A stretch of DNA of 64,000 nucleotides, taken from assembly GCF_000221225.1 (NCBI RefSeq), contig NW_006383032.1:2790001-2854000 (forward strand), in the 5' to 3' direction. The position numbers were made by a program, and so were the translations under genes. Below, piece by piece: positions 59,152 through 64,000 of the stretch. This DNA is from Thermochaetoides thermophila DSM 1495. Lineage: Eukaryota > Ascomycota > Sordariomycetes > Sordariales > Chaetomiaceae. Numbering within the stretch: the first letter of the stretch is position 1; the number at the start of each line of letters is the position of its first letter. The notes beneath the pieces are model-generated. The model saw only the letters and a list, made by a program, of their open reading frames with translations. It did not search any database and was not told the DNA's origin.

Positions 59152-60557
59152 TCATGCCTTCCACCCACTGCAGATATAAACGACATCCTCATCAGCCACC
59201 ACATGCCCAAGGCCTACTCTCTGAGGACAATGTCTTGCGCTGGCACCCCACACCAGTGCATACTTAAACGTGTCCTTGAGATTGCGATGGATTCTGTCAC
59301 ACACATCCTCAATAGTACTGTTGGCCCGCACGATAAGTGCCTCGTTGAAATCGGGGTCAACACCCTTGCGCTTCGTGTAGATGCGAATCAGGTTGAGCTC
59401 CTTCCAGCAACGGTCGATGACGTCTTGCACGCCGAGGTCCTGCTCGCAACTCATGACAACCGTGTTGGGCTCGCGGGCCAACTGGTCAAGGTACTCGATC
59501 GAGACCGCATCGATCTTATTGTACACGTACAAGCACTTGATGTACTTGCGGTGATCCTTCATAATCACGTCAATCAGATCATCGACTGTCGCGTTCTCGT
59601 CGCGCACCAAGACTTCGCAATTGAGAAGCTTATAGTCGCGAAGGATGTTTTGGATCATCTTCTCATCAAGGTTCTTGGGTGGCGATTGAAAAGTGATCTT
59701 CATGCCGCCAGCCTTTTTTGGTTTGAGGTAGATGTTCCTTGGGATGCGTCAGCAGTCAAATAGATTTGAACGCCGGCCGTAGAGACTTACGGAGGCTCCC
59801 TATTCAACCGAATACCAACGGCTTCTAATTCAGCCTCCAACAAGGCTCTTTGCTCAGTCCGTTTTGTCGCATCCAGAACCATGAGGATAAGATCACTTGT
59901 CTTAGCTGCCGAGATAACTTGCCGCCCTCTACCCTTGCCTTCGGCAGCCCCTTCAATGATACCTGGCAAGTCGAGCAGCTGGATTTCGGCGCCGCCATAC
60001 TCGAGCACACCAGGGATGGCTGTGAGGGTTGTGAAGGCATAGGAGGCGACTTCCGACTTGGTTTTTGTGACCTTGGAGAGGAACGTCGACTTGCCGACTG
60101 AGGGAAAGCCAACCAACGCTATCCGAGCATCGCCGCTTTTACTGACATCGAAGCCAGCACCACCACCACTGCCAGATCCAGGAGTTGGCTCAAGTAGTTG
60201 TGCGCGGAGTCGAGCAAGCTTTCTACAATACAGTTAGCACATATTGCTGTTCGTGGATTAGCTAAAACTTACTCACCCCTTCAGAAGACCCAGATGATAT
60301 TCTGTGTCAAACTTGTCAGTCATCAGCCCCTGTGTATATCAAGTTCAAAACTGCACACACCTGTCGCCTTGTTTTCTGCACTCGTCGTTAGTTACAGTTC
60401 TTCAGCTGAGGGAGCATGACATAATGAGACGAACTTTGGGTCCTCCGCATCTCCTCCTCAATCCTACCCGCCATCACCGTCAGTAGAGTGCCGCGATGGT
60501 GGTTTCATGAAGGTGACGTGGCGCTCACTCCTTAATCTTTTCTGTGATGTTTACCAT
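59152..60557 (-). CDS. RBG1: Developmentally regulated GTP-binding protein (DRG1/Rbg1)
   Basis: Ribosome-associated OBG-type GTPase of 371 residues. Six exons: 60557-60529, 60463-60435, 60375-60361, 60301-60277, 60222-59791 and 59737-59152, total 1116 nt. The first four exons are 29, 29, 15 and 25 nt. They assemble the conserved N-terminus MVNITEKIKEIEEEMRRTQK then NKATEYHLGLLKGKLARLRA. G1 is GFPSVGKST (71-79), G3 DLPGIIEGAAEGKGRG, G4 NKID. The C-terminal TGS domain includes FKYALVWGASARHCPQRVG. In yeast Rbg1 pairs with Tma46 and supports translation. The gene is divergent from CWC2. Confidence 0.96.
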
Positions 60558-61080
60558 CTTGATTGGGTTGGGGCTCGCGAGCCCTCGTTACCGGATCAAA
60601 CGAAAACTGTAGTAACGATTTGGTGAATAACTAAGACCACACTCTATCATGAGTGAGACGAAGTATGGGTCCGGGACCTGGCTGATACGCCTGATTTCAG
60701 TGAGAACTGGACCCCACGTCTGCGATTTCAACCGGCAGAATTTCGAGGGATCGAGTGCGGGGCACATGAACCGCTGGGACTCACCGCCTTGACTGCTCCG
60801 CTCACAGACCCACCAGAGCGTACCTGTGGTGGATCTAAATGTGGGTCACAGCACGGGTAAGCTTGGCGGCTGCTGGGCTGTGTATCTCGAAAAAGCGCCA
60901 GGCGGTGGATTGCAGAACCTGGAAGCGACAACAACAACGAAAAGCCCCAACCTTCGATTCTCCATCAACCTTTCCCACAAACGCGCCTTTCCAATTTTTC
61001 GTCGACTTGCAACATTTCTTCAGCGACGACGTATCTTAACCGGGATATTCGAATCGCGCCCGAGAGCGAGCAGTTCCGGC
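60558..61080. other. Divergent DRG1/CWC2 upstream region
   Basis: 523 bp shared by two genes of RNA and translation. The CWC2 frame is open upstream to about 60826, but the conserved protein begins at 61081. Nothing else is seen. Confidence 0.5.
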
Positions 61081-62360
61081 ATGGCTGAGCTTGAGACCAA
61101 CCCTGATGTGGCCGTCGCTGTGGCCGAGGACTCGAACGAGCAGAAGCAAGAGAACCAGCTTGTCGCCGTAAACAATGAAGTCGCGGCTCCGATAGAAAAG
61201 AAAGTAAAGAAGATCATCCGGAAGAAGAGGCGTCCAGCGCGGCCGCAAATCGATCCTGCCCTCGTCAAGTCTGAGCGCCCTCCGCAGACTGGTACAGTCT
61301 TCAACATCTGGTACAACAAGTGGTCCGGTGGCGATCGCGAAGACAAATATCTTTCTCAGACACACGCCAAGGGGCGATGCAATATCGCTCGCGACTCGGG
61401 ATATACGCGCGCGGATTCTCGGCCAGGCTCCTATTTCTGCCTCTATTTCGCCCGTGGTATCTGCCCTAAGGGCCAGGACTGCGACTATCTACACCGGCTA
61501 CCCACCATCCATGACATCTTCAATCCTAATGTTGACTGCTTCGGGCGCGACAAGTTTGCCGACTACCGCGACGACATGGGCGGTGTCGGCAGCTTCAATC
61601 GTCAGAACCGGACAATATATGTTGGGCGCATCCATGTGACGGATGATATTGAAGAGATTGTTGCTCGGCACTTTGCCGAATGGGGTCAGATTGAGCGTAT
61701 TCGCGTGCTCAACAACAGAGGAGTTGCCTTCATTACTTATACAAATGAAGCTAATGCCCAGTTTGCAAAGGAGGCGATGGCGCATCAGTATGTTTCCAAC
61801 GCTGAAGCGTTGTTCAGGACAGATAGTTAACGTCTTTTAGGTCTCTTGATCACAACGAGATCCTCAACGTCCGATGGGCAACAGCAGATCCCAATCCTCT
61901 GGCCCAAAAGCGCGAACAAAGAAGAATCGAAGAACAAGCCGCCGAGGCTATACGTAGAGCACTGCCGGCAGAGTTTGTCGCCGAGATCGAGGGCAAAGAT
62001 CCGGAGGCGCGCAAAAGAAGAAAGCTAGAAAGCAGCTACGGGTTGGAAGGATACGAGGCACCTGACGCAGTCCACTTTGCTCGGGGACCCAATGCGGTCA
62101 ACCCTAGAGGTCGTGAAGGGTTCGAACTGGAGCGCGAGCAGCAGCTGATGCTCGAAGCTCCTCCCGAAACGTCACAACCGGCACAGATTGAGGCCCCACC
62201 TCAGGCTCAGGAAAAGAAATTGGCAGGAGGGATCCTGTCGAGCAGGACATTGGCTGCCCTACAAGGGGCAAAGGTGGCTGTCGCCACAAAAGACAGCAAA
62301 CCAGAGAAGCCTTCTGGGCCGCTGGTTGCTTATGGTAGTGATGATGAGGAGGATGAGTAA
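61081..62360 (+). CDS. CWC2: Pre-mRNA-splicing factor Cwc2
   Basis: Spliceosome (Prp19-associated) protein that contacts the U6 snRNA in the catalytic core; 408 residues. Exons 61081-61787 and 61841-62360, total 1227 nt. Torus/zinc-finger region with a CCCH finger CLYFARGICPKGQDCDYLH (C120, C128, C134, H138), then an RRM with RNP2 TIYVGRI and RNP1-like GVAFITYTNE. Upstream of the finger is VFNIWYNKWSGGDREDKY, typical of Cwc2. The C-terminal part is charged and ends in YGSDDEEDE. The ATG at 61081 gives the expected acidic N-terminus; no strong reason favours the open frame further upstream. Confidence 0.95.
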
Positions 62361-62475
62361 GAGGGCAAGATTATATAGACTCTTCGGCTTACAAGCGCAA
62401 CTGTTCATCAATTAATGCCATGTTGGCTGTTCGAATCTTTTCCCCAAACGCCATGTTCTCCTTTTGTAGTGATCA

Positions 62476-63608
62476 TCAACTGTTGAATATCCTGGAGTAC
62501 AAGAGCTCATGTCTGCCCACCCATAAATCCATAACCGGCACAGTCTGTCCCGCATCCTCAACCTCCGTTTCCCACTCCCTCTCGACCATAGCCGTGATCA
62601 TCTCGTGCACTTCCCCTCCTGCCAATGTTCTTTGTGCCTGATACGGGCCGAACATCCCTGCGCGTACCGCTGCAGACACCAAGGCCTTGACATGGCCCAG
62701 TAAGAAGACATAAGCCGCTTCTTCGGGTGCCAGCCCAAGCAGCGACGCCACGGCTCCAAACAGCGGGGCTAGATGCGCGGATGATGCAGGAGGGGCATCC
62801 TCATCCATCGTGGTAGGAGCAGCCGCTGATGCTGACGAGGACGCCAAAGTTGAAGAGGATGATTTTCGCACCAGCGTCGCAAACCCGCGTAAAGCTTCCT
62901 CCGCTTGCTTTGCCCCTTCCTCAGTGACAGCTGCAGGATGTCTGACGACTCCATCAAACGACCTTTCCCAAATCCCAAGTAGTGCTCTGCCCTGGGCGAT
63001 CGACGCCCTTCGGGCTACCACGCACGGGATTGCTGCATCCTGGGCATCATCCAATGCCGTGAGCGCAGCGGATGTGAGTTGCGACGGCTGTGATACTAAT
63101 CTTGCGGCGGCTAGCACAAAGGGCAAGGAGGTTGCTGCGTAAGAGGAGAGGGAGAGTGGCAAGAAGGAGGAAATGAAGACTGTGACGGGAGATGGCTGGC
63201 CCTGGGGGGAAGAGGGGAGGTAGTGTTTCTGGTGGGAGAGGTAGCTCTCGAGGCCGGAGGAGAAGGCAAAGGAGCCTAGGGGGAGGGCTGAGTCGGCTAA
63301 CAGGAGAAGGTGGTGTGTCTTAGCAGTTAGGGAGCAGATTAAGTTGGGAGTCAGCACTTTGTACTTGTCAGCTTGATTGTATTCAAAGTGTCATGGAGAA
63401 TGGATCAAACATCAAGGTGAGAGACGATTTATCTTTTTTGAAGCTCACTTTTTGACGATGGCGATGGAATCCGGGGTTGAGAGGCAGAGGACTTGAATCG
63501 CTGGCGCCGGATTTTCGCCTCGGCGAGCTTATGCTCGAGATCAGCTATCTCATCATCTATATCGGCCTCACTCTGTGGAATTCTCGTTGTCGAATTGGAG
63601 ACCGTCAT
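62476..63608 (-). CDS. ureF: Urease accessory protein UreF
   Basis: Helps load nickel into urease with UreD and UreG; 346 residues from this start. Exons 63608-63449 and 63356-62476, total 1041 nt. The UreF core starts THHLLLLADSALPLGSFAFS and continues with GLESYLSH, and near the end GHVKALVSAAVRAGMFGPYQ. The 5' exon is a short coiled-coil-like stretch (DDEIADLEHKLAEAKIRRQR) joined by a 92-nt intron with donor GTGAGC, branch GCTGAC and acceptor AAG; phases agree. An Ala/Ser-rich insert lies in the middle. Another in-frame ATG at 63662 would add 18 residues. The gene is convergent with CWC2. Confidence 0.88.
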
Positions 63609-64000
63609 GGTTGCTTTCGCTCTTTTCAGAACTTGGTGGTTGAATTGTAAGAGGGGTCTCATGTTTGCAAGCGAGGCCAAGATGGAGAGACATGAGAATA
63701 TCGCTGATAAGCTTATCAATTGAGCCAAACATACGCCTACAAATTATCACAATGAATGAAAGCGTAGTTCCCACATGTAACCCTTGCATACCCCAATCGC
63801 TCGACCCTGATGTTAAACGAAACCCATCCGAACCTATCATATGCCGTAGGGCCCCTAGGTATCCCGAATAACTCTCCATGCCCAACCAGCCGGAGGAAAA
63901 CCGCACGTACCGCTACGGGAAAGGAAAAAAAACAACAAACGAAGAGACCTTTATACAACAATGTGACAATGGATAATAGTGTCGTCAAGAGCATGACTTC
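63609..64000. other. UreF upstream region to window end
   Basis: Upstream sequence of UreF, possibly including its leader. Open frames here have no domain. No other feature is seen. Confidence 0.4.

Overview
The window is nuclear DNA of a filamentous ascomycete. Genes are dense and sit on both strands, introns are short (about 46-120 nt, with GTNNGN donors and CTRAY branch points), coding sequence is GC-rich, and the proteins have typical fungal architectures (HAT2, POM34, RGG-tailed XRN1, SPO12, UreF, DRG1/RBG1). Protein sequence and intron style suggest Sordariomycetes, probably Sordariales. The species is an inference I cannot confirm. There is no CRISPR array, secondary-metabolite cluster, intact transposon, or convincing tRNA or rRNA gene.

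Layout: 1-339 is the 3' end of an unidentified gene (+). Then come an F-box protein (-, 3158-5974), HAT2 (-, 7012-8593), XRN1 (+, 9905-14531), SPC3 (-, 15111-15941), HID1 (+, 16549-19672), POM34 (-, 20049-21103), a degenerate AMP-binding protein (+, 21900-23681), MCM5 (-, 24122-26492), VPS54 (+, 27461-31023), CDC23/APC8 (-, 32034-34117), farnesyl diphosphate synthase (+, 34865-35973), an RA-PH protein (-, 36280-38611), an NAD(P)-binding MAT2B/RmlD-like protein (-, 41025-42210), 6-phosphofructo-2-kinase (-, 42597-44644), TOM40 (+, 46046-47458), a ubiquitin-specific protease with a CaaX ending (-, 49155-52052), an acyl-CoA dehydrogenase (+, 55649-57196), SPO12 (+, 57838-58332), DRG1/RBG1 (-, 59152-60557), CWC2 (+, 61081-62360) and UreF (-, 62476-63608). 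Exon joins were worked out by hand. Every spliced model has a length divisible by three except MCM5, which is one base too long.

These are housekeeping genes for RNA decay and splicing, the cell cycle and replication, secretion and Golgi traffic, nuclear pore, mitochondrial import, isoprenoid and glycolytic control, and ubiquitin turnover. They do not form one pathway, and most neighbours are divergent or convergent pairs. I found no convincing new multi-gene system. The observations most worth checking are: a single-base frameshift in the essential MCM5 ATPase domain; a bifunctional-type PFK-2/FBPase-2 whose phosphatase histidine is alanine; a deubiquitinase with a polybasic tail ending in CIVM; an open frame continuing 79 codons past the HAT2 stop; a microexon-rich 5' end in DRG1; two MluI cell-cycle boxes upstream of MCM5; and a GC-rich hairpin island, possibly a transposon remnant, in the largest intergenic gap.
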